Below, one piece after another: positions 1-12,500 of a stretch of DNA of 21,520 nt. Position numbers and translations under genes: made by a program. How positions within the stretch are numbered: position 1 is the first letter of the stretch; each line of letters starts with the position of its first letter. The stretch is from a virus. The notes under the pieces are model-generated. The model was not told the DNA's origin and made no database searches. It saw nothing but the letters and a program-made list of their open reading frames with translations. The DNA lies in the IMG/VR virus record IMGVR_UViG_3300023180_000468, positions 1 through 21,520 of that record; one strand, given 5' to 3'.

Positions 1-1915
1 TTCTGCCTCTCTGGGATGCTCTGGCAATGATACCAGTTTGTCCGGAGAAGAATCTTCCAGCAACAGTACATCCAGTCTTGGTGTTTGTTCCTGCCGAAGG
101 AATAGTAATCATATCAGTCTTCGCAAAATTAGCCAGTTCCTTCGGATAGAGAACTGTATCTGCGATGAAGTTAGGAGTTCCAACAATACCATTCTTGGAA
201 GCAACATCCTGGAAGACTGCCTTAATATCTTCTGTAGTGAAGACATCAAGAGACTGAATACCAGATTGATATTCAACATCTTCATTAATAATAACTTGCT
301 CACCAGTCATAAACTTACCAGAAGTTTGTCTCAGACTGTAAACATTGCTGGAAGATGTTGCCAAATATCCAGTAGCACCGCTTGAAAGACCTCTAAAGTA
401 AGAACCAACAGGAACATTAGTCAGATTGTAGGTATTAGCAAGTGTTACTTCAGTATATGTCTGAATATCAAAGAGGTAAAGATCAAATTGTGTGGCGACA
501 TTCTTATAAGTATCGTCCGCAAGTCCAAACCAGTAGACTCTTGCGTCACCAATCTTAGTTCCTAATCCTGCTGTAGCAGCATCTGCTATATTGCTAGTTC
601 CTGAGTGATTTCTTCTGGCAGCATACAGTTCAATGGTATTTGAACTAGTGTTATTGCTTCCAGATGAAAGATCTCCAATATTGATATATGGTGTTCCAGA
701 TACATTATTAACTTTCAGTTTTCCACCCATGCTGAATGGAATGACTGAACTGTTGACTCTCTTAGTTGTTCTTGGTTTTGGAACATCAAGAACAGTAGAA
801 CCAACCAAGTCAACATCATATCCTCTAACATATGCTGTACCAGCAGATACTTTAACAGCAATTTGGTCCTTGGATGGAGTATTTCCCTGCTCAGTTACTT
901 CATCAAATCTGAATAAACCACCATTCCCAGTCTCATCATTCAGTTGATCGGCAGTATCGACAATAAAGTTTTCTACAGCATAGTCACCAGACTCATCAAA
1001 GGTTCTCTTGGCAAAGTAATCTCTGATAAGATTGTAGTTTGACTTATTCTCAAGTTTCTTAATTACACCATTATCAACTCTAACCAACTCAACAAAGTTG
1101 GTATCTTCAGTATCAGTAAGTTGCTTCTTAGCAAGCTTTACACTAATTTTTAGTCTATCTGCTCCTGGAGCAGCATAGTTTGTAAATCCCTTTGCGTTAT
1201 CGTTGAGAGATTCGTCCTGATCTGCGGTTACAATCTCTTCTACAATATCCCACCCAACTCTAAATGAAGGTTCATTATCATATGGATCAAGAACAATCAG
1301 TGAGTCGGGAACATCTACAAATGTTCCTCTGATGAAATATACACCTTGAGCAACACCAACAGCATATCCAATCGCTGTCGCGTTAGAACCATTGAGTGTA
1401 AGAACGGTGTCACCACTTACAAGGGTAGTGTTACCATAAGTTACATTTTCCTCAAGAATCAGAATTTCACCGTTGATGAACTCTGTACTCTCACCATCAA
1501 GAGCACCATCCTTATACTTAACAAATACTGTAATTTCTTCTACACCTTCATCTGGTGGAAGAAGATAACCTCTAACTCTACCTGTAGCACCAGAAGTCTG
1601 ACCTTTTACCTTTGTACCTTTTCCACTAGTAAGAGCATCCAGATAAACCGTTACATCAATGCCAAGATGTGTTGGGTTTACTTTAACAGTGGTAAAGACA
1701 TTATCACAAGTGATTCCACCAGGAATCACCATAGAACCCTCTTTGAACATGTGAGATCCAAAGGATTCTATCTGGTTCTGTAGAATTGACTGAAGACCAG
1801 TTAATTCTCTTGCTTGAACTGGGAATCCAGGTTTAAATAAAACCTTATAGAAGTTGTCGTCCTTATCAAAATCATCATAATAAGGGCTTACGTTGAGGTT
1901 AGTCTTCTGTGGCAT
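1..1915 (-). CDS. DUF4815-type virion structural protein, 3' end beyond the window
   Basis: Reading down from the ATG at 1915, the frame stays open to the left edge, giving 638 visible codons. The N-terminus (MPQKTNLNVSPYYDDFD, then VLFKPGFPVQARELTGLQ and a QNQIESFGSHMFKEG stretch) is the signature of the DUF4815 family found in cyanophage structural proteins. Downstream are beta-rich segments with SGATG and GEQVI-type motifs typical of phage tail-surface proteins. The start lies three bases after the gp8 stop, so the gene is probably co-transcribed with gp8. Its place after gp8 corresponds to T4 genes 9/10, which suggests a peripheral baseplate or fibre-attachment role. That role is inferred from position, and no direct similarity to T4 gp9 or gp10 was seen. 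No good Shine-Dalgarno sequence precedes the start. Confidence 0.85.
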   Translation of the reverse strand, partial: MPQKTNLNVSPYYDDFDKDDNFYKVLFKPGFPVQARELTGLQSILQNQIESFGSHMFKEGSMVIPGGITCDNVFTTVKVNPTHLGIDVTVYLDALTSGKGTKVKGQTSGATGRVRGYLLPPDEGVEEITVFVKYKDGALDGESTEFINGEILILEENVTYGNTTLVSGDTVLTLNGSNATAIGYAVGVAQGVYFIRGTFVDVPDSLIVLDPYDNEPSFRVGWDIVEEIVTADQDESLNDNAKGFTNYAAPGADRLKISVKLAKKQLTDTEDTNFVELVRVDNGVIKKLENKSNYNLIRDYFAKRTFDESGDYAVENFIVDTADQLNDETGNGGLFRFDEVTEQGNTPSKDQIAVKVSAGTAYVRGYDVDLVGSTVLDVPKPRTTKRVNSSVIPFSMGGKLKVNNVSGTPYINIGDLSSGSNNTSSNTIELYAARRNHSGTSNIADAATAGLGTKIGDARVYWFGLADDTYKNVATQFDLYLFDIQTYTEVTLANTYNLTNVPVGSYFRGLSSGATGYLATSSSNVYSLRQTSGKFMTGEQVIINEDVEYQSGIQSLDVFTTEDIKAVFQDVASKNGIVGTPNFIADTVLYPKELANFAKTDMITIPSAGTNTKTGCTVAGRFFSGQTGIIARASQRGR

Positions 1916-1918
1916 TTT

Positions 1919-3487
1919 TTAGAATTCCAGTATAATTTTTAAGTCTTCTTTTTGACGTGCGTTCCTAGCAATGGATGCTCTGTTGTCCAGGTAAATTGTA
2001 TCCCCGGAACCTTTATTTATTTCAGGTGCCGCCATGCCTTGAACGAAGTTAACGCCAAGGTTAATTAATTTGGTTCCTGTTGGATTTGTGGTGATACCAG
2101 AGAATCCAGTATCAATAGAACCCGTGAAACCAGAAGTCTGACCTGTGATTGCGTTGCTGCTTGCTTCAAAAGCGTATGGTCTTCCGTTGGTAGAAATACC
2201 AACATAGTCCTGATGATTTAGTGTTGTACCGTTAAAGAACAAAGATCTGTCTTGAAAATATTTTAAGACTTTTGTTTCTTCATCGTAAGAAGCAACATAA
2301 CCATATGCCTTCGCATTATTGGCAAGAGTCTGTTCAATGACTTCTCCTACTTGAGGAACACCAGTAACACCATTAGCACTTGTATTAAACTTGAATGATG
2401 AAAGACCACTAAAGGTATTATCAGAATAAATGTTATCAGTTCCAACTGCAGTTGGATTCTTTACAATACTAACTTGAGCAAAACTAGTATCAATTGGGAA
2501 ATCTTTTGTAGAATCGTCAAATCTTGCGTAAACAAGAACTTTATCTGTTCCCAACTCAGTGTAAACATCATATCCATGTCCCTTTGATGGTGGGATAATT
2601 GGAATCAAATGTGCTGAAGTTCCAGTGGTACTTGAGTTAATTGAACCCAAATCTACTAGGGCATAACTGTAATCCTTGCCGCCTGAGGTGACAACAGTAT
2701 TCGTAATCTTGCCACCTTCAACGTCAATTCTGACTTTACCGCCAGTACCATCACCAATCAGATTTACTTCCTGATTGAGTCCGTTGGCATAGTTAGCACC
2801 AGATTCTTGAATATATACCGTCTTGATTTGATTTTCGTTAATAGAAGAGTCCGCTGCTTCTCTAACTGCTCTAATTTGAGCATCAGTGGTTGTTTCCCAT
2901 TGGTTGGGAACGGTTATATATTCTGTTGAATCGAATTTGATAATATCACTTGGACTAATCGTGAAGAGATACTTCCAAATATATCCATCACCACTATCAC
3001 CTGCCCTAGAAGGTTCTAAGTCAGTGAATGTTGGTTGGTCCTGAGATACATTACCTTTTACGTTTGTACCACTAGAACCATTTTCAATACAAATATAAAC
3101 CCTGTAATCAGAGTTCATTACATAGTAATTCGCATCATATAATCTAGAAGCATTTGTAATCGGTGAAGGATTCAATATACTGTAATCATCACGATACATC
3201 TCATACCTAGAACCAGCAACCCAATCAATCCTTCTTACAAGTCTTCTGACATTTGAAGAAGTGATTTTTTTGCCATAAAGAACCGTATCACCATAGTGTT
3301 TATGGTAAGTAAGGTTATCAATGGGAGCAGGAGGATTGGTGTTCCAAGTCACATTCCTTCCAAATCCAGTAATGATTGGGTTAGGAAGACCTACCGTAAT
3401 ATAATATGAGTTAGAAGAATTTTCTACTGACTCAACAAAATTACTGGCATTCAGAATTCTAAATTGATCAGTAACAAGTGCGGACAT
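1919..3487 (-). CDS. 8: Baseplate wedge protein gp8, enlarged
   Basis: gp8 is a structural part of the T4-type baseplate wedge, bound alongside gp6, gp7 and gp10. This 522-aa protein keeps the T4 gp8 landmarks in order: the VTDQFR start with an ITVGLPNP strand (residues 5-36), RRIDW (85-89), GDGYIWKYLFTISPSD (166-181), EYITVP (189-194), FAQVSIVKNP (336-345), and the C-terminal IYLDNRASIA...ILEF (498-522). T4 gp8 is about 334 aa. The extra length lies mainly at residues 222-310, with GGxxY repeats like those of the neighbouring giant protein, and at about 352-490. The gene starts 30 bases after the giant gene's stop, behind its own late promoter box, and ends three bases before the next start. 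Homology is argued from recalled T4 gp8 motifs, not from a search. Confidence 0.88.
   Translation of the reverse strand: MSALVTDQFRILNASNFVESVENSSNSYYITVGLPNPIITGFGRNVTWNTNPPAPIDNLTYHKHYGDTVLYGKKITSSNVRRLVRRIDWVAGSRYEMYRDDYSILNPSPITNASRLYDANYYVMNSDYRVYICIENGSSGTNVKGNVSQDQPTFTDLEPSRAGDSGDGYIWKYLFTISPSDIIKFDSTEYITVPNQWETTTDAQIRAVREAADSSINENQIKTVYIQESGANYANGLNQEVNLIGDGTGGKVRIDVEGGKITNTVVTSGGKDYSYALVDLGSINSSTTGTSAHLIPIIPPSKGHGYDVYTELGTDKVLVYARFDDSTKDFPIDTSFAQVSIVKNPTAVGTDNIYSDNTFSGLSSFKFNTSANGVTGVPQVGEVIEQTLANNAKAYGYVASYDEETKVLKYFQDRSLFFNGTTLNHQDYVGISTNGRPYAFEASSNAITGQTSGFTGSIDTGFSGITTNPTGTKLINLGVNFVQGMAAPEINKGSGDTIYLDNRASIARNARQKEDLKIILEF
2014..2021 (-). promoter_or_regulatory. Possible internal late promoter box AATAAATA
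   Basis: The minus strand reads AATAAATA, seven of eight bases of the T4-type late box TATAAATA. It lies inside the last part of gp8, about 99 bases upstream of the DUF4815 gene start. It also encodes ordinary gp8 residues (EINK), so it may be coincidental. Confidence 0.3.
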
Positions 3488-3504
3488 TGTTATCTTTTTT
3501 TATG

Positions 3505-3512
3505 TATTTATA
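3505..3512 (-). promoter_or_regulatory. Late promoter box TATAAATA for gp8
   Basis: The minus strand reads a perfect TATAAATA in the 30-base gap between the giant gene's stop and the gp8 start. This matches the T4 late consensus, which is recognised by the phage late sigma factor and sliding clamp in T4. The box ends 17 bases before the gp8 ATG, so the leader would be only about a dozen bases. The stretch between box and start is A-rich, with no clear Shine-Dalgarno sequence. Confidence 0.7.
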
Positions 3513-3517
3513 GGGGA

Positions 3518-6500
3518 TCACCCACCATAGAATGGTAAAATATTATCTACGTAAAGATCGCTGGAAGATCTTGGTTTTCTAGAGAGAACCGCACCTGTAT
3601 TAATTTCACCAAAGTCACCTCTTCTCTGGATAGTTGGGTGAGTGCTTAATCCAGAGTTGTATGTAAATCCAGTAACGCCGATTGCGATTGGATTGACTCT
3701 ATCACTGAAGTTATAAATTCTACCCCAGGAGAGTCTTCCCAGAGATGTTGTGAGTCCTGCTTGTGTCTGATCAAAGTTGCCAGTTTGTGCGATTCCTGTA
3801 AGAGTACTACCACTGTGTACATTACAAATTACTTCACCGTTAGCAGCAAGACTACTAACACTATCAACAATGTAGATATTATCAAGGAATGATGTTCCAA
3901 TTGAAACAACATCATTGTCAGAACTATAGATAGAAGTTACTCCACTGCCAACCTTAGTGTCTGAGATAACGATTGGGTATCCAGCAACCAAAGTTCCTGT
4001 AGCATTACCATTTTGGAGTTTACCGAGAGTGGTGTAATCCTTCAGAGAATTGTACATGAATTTAATTGCTGTCTCACCGTTAGAACCAGTTGCTGTAGCA
4101 ATTCCAGTAATGATTCCAGTGAATCCCTGAACGTTGGCAATATTGAATATTGATTGTGTAGTAGCAGAAGGAACCTCAATAATTGTATTTGGTGGATTAG
4201 TTGAGGTGTAACCAAATCCCGCGTTTGTTAAGGTGACGGAAGAAATTGTTCCTCCAGCAGAAACGGTTGCTGTTGCTGTAGCAGTAGTTCCAACACCAAC
4301 ACCAACTGACTTGGGAGCAGCAAATGCGATTGAAAGTGTAGAACCAGTATATCCAGCACCTGGATTAGTAATTGTGAGAGAATCAACTATTCCCAATCCG
4401 TTAACTGTCGCAGTGAATGCTGCGGAGACTGGTTCATCACCAGTTACAATAAACGCATCACATCTAAATGTGCTCTGCTTATAATCATATTGAATTTCAT
4501 CATAATCAAAGAATTGTGCGTTATCGACAAAGATTTCTGTAGAATCTGTGTTGATATCCCCAATAATCTTTGCTGTTGGGAAGATAAGAGGTTCAATGTT
4601 GTTTCTGGTTTTGTAAACAACATCACCATTAATGAACTTATCTTTCTTCTGCTTAATCCAATCAAATGGTTTGAAGGTAGAAGAGTTGATACCTGGACCA
4701 GTATACGTTGGAGTTTCCAGTGTATCTGAACCAAGAAGTTCAGTCAGAGTTCTATTAGTTAATTGATCTACAGTGCTCTGGAAGAGTGGATGCTTTTTAA
4801 TGAATACATCATCACCAACCTTTAAAGTTTCTGTAACAGTTGTAATACCAACATCAACTCCATCTTGACCAAGATAGAAGAAGATATCAACTTTATCATT
4901 AGTTTTAGGAGCAGTAGTAAATGTGAATGAAGTACCGCCAGTAAAGTTATAAGAATATCCAGGTCTCTGGAGAACTCCGTTGATAAAGATAACCAGAACA
5001 GCATCGAGGTCAATTGCGCTAGAAAGATCACTTGCTGGATCAAGTTCAAAACTTAACAAGTCATTTTCGTAATATAGTGGGAATCTGGTTCTAATTCCAT
5101 CTTGATATCCAGCAATGCTATCAATGTAGTCCATTTCACCGAACGACCAAGCAGAGAAGAAGTCATTGAATACTTCAGTAACTTCAAGTTGGAAAGGAGC
5201 AAGAGGTTCAGTGAGATGAGCAGCAGTAACAAGACCAGATACTGTCAGGACATCACCAATTTGGAAAGAATATCCATTTCTAACAACCTTAAATGTGTCA
5301 ATATTAAACAGTGTTGCACCAGTTCCGACAATGTGTTCGGTACCAGCAGCACCAACAGTCAGATTTAATAAGAGATTTTCTCCAGTTACTGTGGTGGTTC
5401 CAATACCAAGTCTTGAAACACCAGTGACCTCCATATTTTCATAATTTGGTTCTGGAATAACCAGTCTTGGATTGACATAATCTTGTCCAGCAGCGTCGAT
5501 GCTGAACGACAGACTACCACCAACACCAACTTGTGCTGATACTTGGGCACCATATCCACCACCGCCACCTTTACCAACATTAACGGTAATTGTATTTGAA
5601 GTAACTGCCGTAATTGCTGTACTGATACCTGAAATAGGATCAGTGCTACGTGGATAAGATTGTTCCGTGAAGAATTGGTCATCAGAACATCTGAAGAACA
5701 AACTGTTATTAGCAATCTGAATGGTGTCAGATGTGGTCAAGGTGTGGGAACCAATCGTCAGAACCATTACTCCACTATGAGGAGTGTATTGTGCTGCTGT
5801 TGGAGTAAATGTATCACTGGTGCTTGCGGTAATGCTATCGGTATTAGACCTTGAGAATCTATGTTCAAATTCGAGGTCAGTAACTCCAATAGAAACAGGA
5901 CCTCTGTAACCAGAACCATGATTAAGTGAGAAGTGCTTATAGATTTGACCACTATGGTTGTAGTGATGAGTGATTGAACTTGGTCCAACCAAAACATTCA
6001 GTCTATTGGCATCAATAACATTGTAGACATCAAGTGAACGCTCGTGATCTGGGAACACTGTAGTCGTGATTCCACTATAAGCGGGAGTACAAGTAAAGTG
6101 TAATCCAACCAATTTTACACTGTCTCCACCACCAAGATAATGTGGTTCAGTCGTTTCAATCTCAAGGATTCCAGAGAATTTGTTATAACTTGCGGTGCTG
6201 ATAGACTTAGCACCAATCCAGGTATTGATACCAACAATCTCAGTCAATCCACCATTACTATCTTTCTTTACCAGAGTCTTAGCACCAACAAGAGGAGCAT
6301 AACCCAGACCAGGAGTTGAACCCAGAGATACAATCAGACCACCTCTTGGAATCTGGTTTTGATTGATATCAGTATCGGAAGAGATTGGAACACCATCAAT
6401 GGATTCAATGCCAGTGAATACAAAACTGGAGATGCCAACGTTGGTGTCACGTTCAATAATATAGTTCTGACCAGTGTTATTTTGGGTTGTTGGTGTTTGG

Positions 6501-9500
6501 AATACTCCATTGATAAACAGAATTCCATTTCCGGGTTGAACACCACTGGTGTTAATACCTTCGATAGTTGCTGTATAAGTTTTTCCAATACCAGTAAACT
6601 GGTCTGAAATATCGTCAAACAACATATTGGTATCATAATCAGATCTTAGGAATGTTCTTCCAGAGAACTCTGCCTTGACATATGGAAGATTCGATTCATT
6701 TCTTCTTGCTCTATTGTTACCTTTTGGTGGGTCAATGAAGTGAATCTCATTCTTAACAATATTAAAGGAACCTCTATAAACTCTTACGGTAGCACCATCT
6801 GTGTGGGTTGTGGCAGAACTTCCAACAACTGCTCTCTCAACAGAAACTGTAGGATGTGTAGCAGCAGTACCAGCCGCAATAATACCATTAATTGGACCAA
6901 GAAGTTGACCATTGGTGTTTGTACTTAAACCAACCTCAACAACCTTCATGTATTCATCATCAATTCTAAGAATATCTCTTGGTTGAACTGAACCAATTCC
7001 ACTGATATTGAAGGTGGAAATCCCAGCACTGATTCCTCCATTGTTGAATCTTAAAATGTGGTTGATTGGAGTGAATGTAATTGGTTGTTGAACAATGCCA
7101 TCAAGACCAACAACAGTCTTAGAAAGTTTTTTCGTAAACTCAAGTTCGTGAGCATTACCAACACCAGCATCAGTAAAGGTTACAAAAATTCCTGCTTTTG
7201 CGTATTCTTTTCTAGTAGCAAGTTTGAAAGTATCTGGAGTAATCGCAATTGGATAGACTCTACTTGGAAGTCTATCGGTAACAACACCAAGATAATCCGC
7301 AGTCTGACCAATACCAACGGCAGACTTACCAACACCAACAAAAGTTGACTCTGGTGTGTAAATGAGCTCTTCTCCAGTGTTGAAGAAGTGGTTACGATAA
7401 GTGAACAATCCTGTAGCATAATCTAACTTAGTTGTGTCAGCAGGATCGAAGGTCTTCATATAGATTGGATAACCATCATATGTCAACTTAAAGTTAGTTC
7501 TATTTGCTCTCAGACCATTAAGACCATCAAACGCAGTCAAGAAAATATTCTGAGTAGTTGGACCAAACTTCAGTGGTTGAGACTGATTATCGAAGTCCAT
7601 TTCTCTGTAAAAGACCTCATTATATCCTTGAGTAACTACTTCATAACCAGCATCTGGGTGGAAATTGAGATAGAAATTACCACCATCAATCTCTCCACTA
7701 AAAGTACCAAGACCAGTTACATTATTGACTGGGGCAAATGGTCCAGGAACAACCGTGATGTCATTTTCTTCATTGTTTGCCATGATGACAACTTGGTGGA
7801 TCGCAGAGGAAGAACCAGCAGAAACGCGAACAATAGAGTTAGAAGAAGAAACTCTACTAAGATCAAATGTACCGACACGAATAGTTGAAATTCCACTATT
7901 GACTGTAGATTCGTATCTTGCGCTCTTTTCACTACCTTGTGGTTGATTATTGAGAAGATATCTGTATGTCCCAATTCCAGCAGTTGAAGCAGCAAAACCG
8001 ACAACAGTAGATCTTACATCATAAGATACTAGAGAAGACACCCCAACATTTCTTGCCTTTAATCTGACAATATTTTCGGAAGAGTCATACTCTGTTTCTA
8101 GAACTCCAGTTTGAGTCGCACTATAAGATTGAGTTGTAGCATCAAAATAATACTCACTCAAATAAGTATTGGTGCCGTCAAAGTCTATAAATGCTTCGAT
8201 GTAGTTTGTTTCATTAGTAAATCTATCGCCAATTTCAACACTAGCAAATGCTCCATTGAAGTTAGTTGCAGCATAAGAAACAAGTGTCTTAACGCTACTA
8301 ATACCAGAAACAGAACGCCATGGATCATTAATAGAACCAATACTAGTAATACCAGCAACAAAAGAACCACTTAGAGTTACAGAACCAAATGCTGAAGTTC
8401 CAATACCAACATCACCAGAAGGTAACTGTTGATAAAGATATGATTTTCTTAGAATCTTAATATCGTGGTCAGTTTCATATGGATCGGTTGGAGTGAAGAA
8501 TAGACTTCTTGTTCCAATATCATCCACATCAGCACTAAAGTCTCCAAGTTTGTGGTTAGAGTGTGCTGAGTACTTCTCAAAGAGGAAAGTGTCAGTATTG
8601 GTGGTTTGAAGAACAAGTTCGGAAAGTTGAACGTGACCATTATCAGGATCGACAATTTGAATTGTATATCTTACAAGATTATCCTGTGCATCTACTTCTT
8701 CAAGTTCTGAGAATGTATCTTGGAATCCTCTGGAAGAGAATTTGTCGCTGATATCATCATGAATAAGAACTCTATTAGTTCTACACTCAGTATAACTTGT
8801 AAGTTTTCTGTTCTGAATCTGTAATTTGTTTGATTTCAGGAAATTCCCAACACTGCTTTGCTCAACATCAACGTCTACAGTATTGTCAAAGTTATTGATA
8901 GTATCAACTCTTCTCTCATTAATAACATCAAGAACAACAATAGAAGTTGTGCTTCCACCCAAACCTGCTCTAGCGGAACCAGTAGAGGTTACACCAACAT
9001 CAGCAAAGTTCTTAAGACCTGCTGGGTGAACAATACTATTGAGCGGTGAAGAGAACTCTTCCCAAGTTATTGGACTCTTGACAGAGTATGAGAGATTTTG
9101 GTAATAATCATTATTTGGTGTGACCTGGTAGTCTTCACTAATCTTACCAATATCATTTCTCCATCCAATGTCATTTTTGGATGAGTAGTTTATATTAAAC
9201 TTCGCTCTCTTTCTATCAATACCAGTTACATCTGCGACTGTGCCACTAACAACACCTCTAATCTTTGCTCCTTTTTGAAGGTTGTAGGTGCCGCGAATCT
9301 TAATATAGTCTTCCCTAACTAGAGAGACCTTTAGATCCGTCTGTACAAATCCAGTTCCATTATCAACATAAAGTTGCTCATTGATTTCAAATGGCGATCT
9401 GTTCTGGATAATATTAATAACTGGGTAATTTTTCTTATTAATAATCTGAGCAAATCCAGACTGATTGATTTTAGCAATTCCAGGATTTGTTGAAAGACCA

Positions 9501-12500
9501 ACTCCTCCCGATACAAGTTGGAAGGTAAGTGTTGCTGGACTTGCATTGTTGTAGTCAACTACCTCGAAGAACTTATAATCATAATCTTCTGAGTTATATC
9601 CAGTTCCAGTTGAAGCAAGGGAAACACCCTCAACAAAGACTTCATCTCCTGGAGCAAACAGAGCAGTAGTAAATCCGAGGATTGGAGTTGTCAATGTACA
9701 GGTTGCGATGCCTTGACTTCCAGTCTGCATCGAACTAATTCCAACTCCATTAGAGTTATTAATTGCTATAAGTCTGTGTGGTTCGGATTGAAGACCAAAG
9801 ATTGGTCCAAGTTGCTCAACTTCCGAAATAGCACCGTTTGGTGCCTTAGCTACGAATGTTGTAGTGTCAATGACTTCCTTGGTTGTATCATTGAAGAGAA
9901 TAAGACCAGGATCACTAAGATATCGTGAACCACCAGATTCAATATTAATACTACTAATAGTATCTAAGTTATCAATCTCTATAATTGGGGGAACATCTGC
10001 TTCTGGTCTTAAAGTCTTATCGGAGTGATAATCATATCCGATATCCTTAAATCTAACTTTCTTAATTCTTCCAATGGATGTAGATGCTGCCGAAACATTA
10101 GCATTATATCCATTAGTAGAAACAACTTCTTTGAACTTCGGAAGTTTACTGAAGTTAAATCCTTTAGATAAAGTCTTAATCTTTCCAATACTACCATTAA
10201 TAGCATTAGCAGACTTGGTTGTATATGATAAAGTAGCAGTATCTTGAGTATAATTTAAAATCTCTGGAAGTTTAGATGGTGAGAAAGCAAAAGATGTAGA
10301 TCCTACACCAAAAACATTGTATGTTCCATTATATGGACTATCGACGTAGTTCAGTTCAGAGAATCCAACAACTTCCTTATCCGCAGTGCTAATATATCCA
10401 CCCTTCTCTATTCCATAGAATAGTTTAGTTGGGGTATTTGTAGAATAATTGAGAGTCAAAGATGCTGTTGCAGCAACACCAACAGTTCCTACTCCAACTA
10501 CATTAAAGTTTCTACTATCGTAAGAAGAGACATACTCATTGCTAAATTGACTATCAGTATAAATTTTTAACTGATATCCTCTCAGCGATGTATCTGATAA
10601 ATCGAATTTAAGATTGTTGTTCTTGACAATATTGATTGGTGGATTAATAAGTGAGAATGTATGATTCGTATCACCAGTTCCAACAATATTGACCTCTTGT
10701 TCTGTGAGAGGATTACTCTCATAACGAGTCTCAGCAAGACGGAACTTATCGCTAGTATCTTCGATTACAAAGTAAGATCCTGTATGAAGACCTGAGGCAA
10801 CCTCAACACTCTCATAATAAACCTTATCTCCAGTCTTATAACCATGATTATTGATTGTAATCTGATTAGTTGCCGTATCGATAGCGGATGAAGTAATTCC
10901 AGTTGGATTGATGAGAATCTTTTTCTCATCTTCGTTAAACTTAACTCTAACAGCAGTAGAAGTTCCAGTACCAACGGTGGAGTTTGGAACAACATTAAAC
11001 TTGATAGTGTCACCATACTCAAGACCATGAGTTGCTCCACAGGAAACAACAGTCTTAATCTTACTTACATCGGCAGTAATTTTGGACCTGTTGGTAGTGA
11101 GTCTATACTCGGAGTTATCAGAACCAGTACTAAAGAAGTATAGACCGTTTCCGGCAGTAGTTAATCCAACTTGAGTTGCCAGACCAATATAATCAGCACC
11201 TTTATTGATAATGTATAATGTTGATGTCAGAGATGTATTGTCTGGAATAGAGAAAGAATTTGCTTGTGCCGCATTATTGGCAGCAGTAATGGAAGCAGTA
11301 CCTGGTTTATTGGACTTAGTGAAGATTACTTCCTCACCAGTATTGAATGGGTGATTTGGAATATAAATGGAGCGGTTTGGTACAGAAATAGTTTCCTGTA
11401 CATTTCCAATAGTAAATGTTTTAAGTGTGGAGGTAGTTCCTACACCAACAGAGTCCTGGGCATTAAAGAAAGCAACACTATCAAGAGTAGATTTAAATTT
11501 GCTTGTCTTAATTGGTAGAGTAATTCTATCACCATTAAGTCTCAGTTCACTACTAAAGCTATGAGCAACTCCAGCAGTTCCATATCTCTTAACACGAAGA
11601 ACGCCATTATTGTAATTATTCAATACAGTAAGAAGTTCTACACCATCAGAAGACTTGACAGTAATTGTGCTTCCTACAGATACTGTCTGTAAAGGACTTG
11701 AAACAAAAATATCTTCAAATACACCATGGGGTTGAGAACTATACGCAGTCATGGTTCCTGCGAGAGATACTGTCTCAGTACTAAAACCAATTTTATGTGA
11801 ACCGTTCAGACCAACAACTGATGTTGAAAGACCTGTTACCAAAACAGTATCATTATTTTCGACATTCCATCCACCAACAGTGTAAGCAGAAATCTGCCTA
11901 TCATTGTCCCAAATTAAAGTAGCGTTTTCATAAGTGTCAAGTGAAGTATCAATAGCAGTTACTGCTACACCAACGAGTTCTGAAACTTCACCTCTAATAC
12001 CAACTCCACCAGTACCTTCAATATTAAAATCAACTCTATCACCGATTCTATATCCAATTCCACCATCAATAACTTTGATTTCATCTACTACACCCTGGGT
12101 GACAGACTCGACAACACTAGTCTGGTCAAATGATTCATATCCCTCATTAAAGAAGTCATAATCTGCTTCTTTTTTGGCAACATTGTATGGGAAGGTATTT
12201 CTGACAAGATTAGAATTATTGAAGTCAAATGAATGATCTAAAGTGAAGTTTTCTTTGATAGCCTCAGATTTATATGACTCACCAATAAAATATGGATAAA
12301 GTGGTTCCAAATCACTTGAAGTGGCACTTGTGGTAACACCTACAAAGTAAGCATAAACACCATTGGGAAATTCTGGTGTCTTACAGAAACGACCATTGTG
12401 GCGGTCAAGATCGCCAACTCCAGTGTACTGATAATCATCAGTAAAGAATCCTGCTGTGAAACCGGGTCTATCCGCAACCAATGAGGTTTTGATCTCATAT

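Noticed and set aside
1346-1783. 145-codon open frame on the plus strand
   Set aside because: It is antisense to the DUF4815 protein, has low-complexity Ser/Asn/Thr content and no ribosome site. It is a shadow of the minus-strand gene.
4233-12161. Many plus-strand frames of 60-100 codons across the giant gene
   Set aside because: All are antisense or out of phase with one continuous 4274-codon frame, and none has a ribosome site or family motif.
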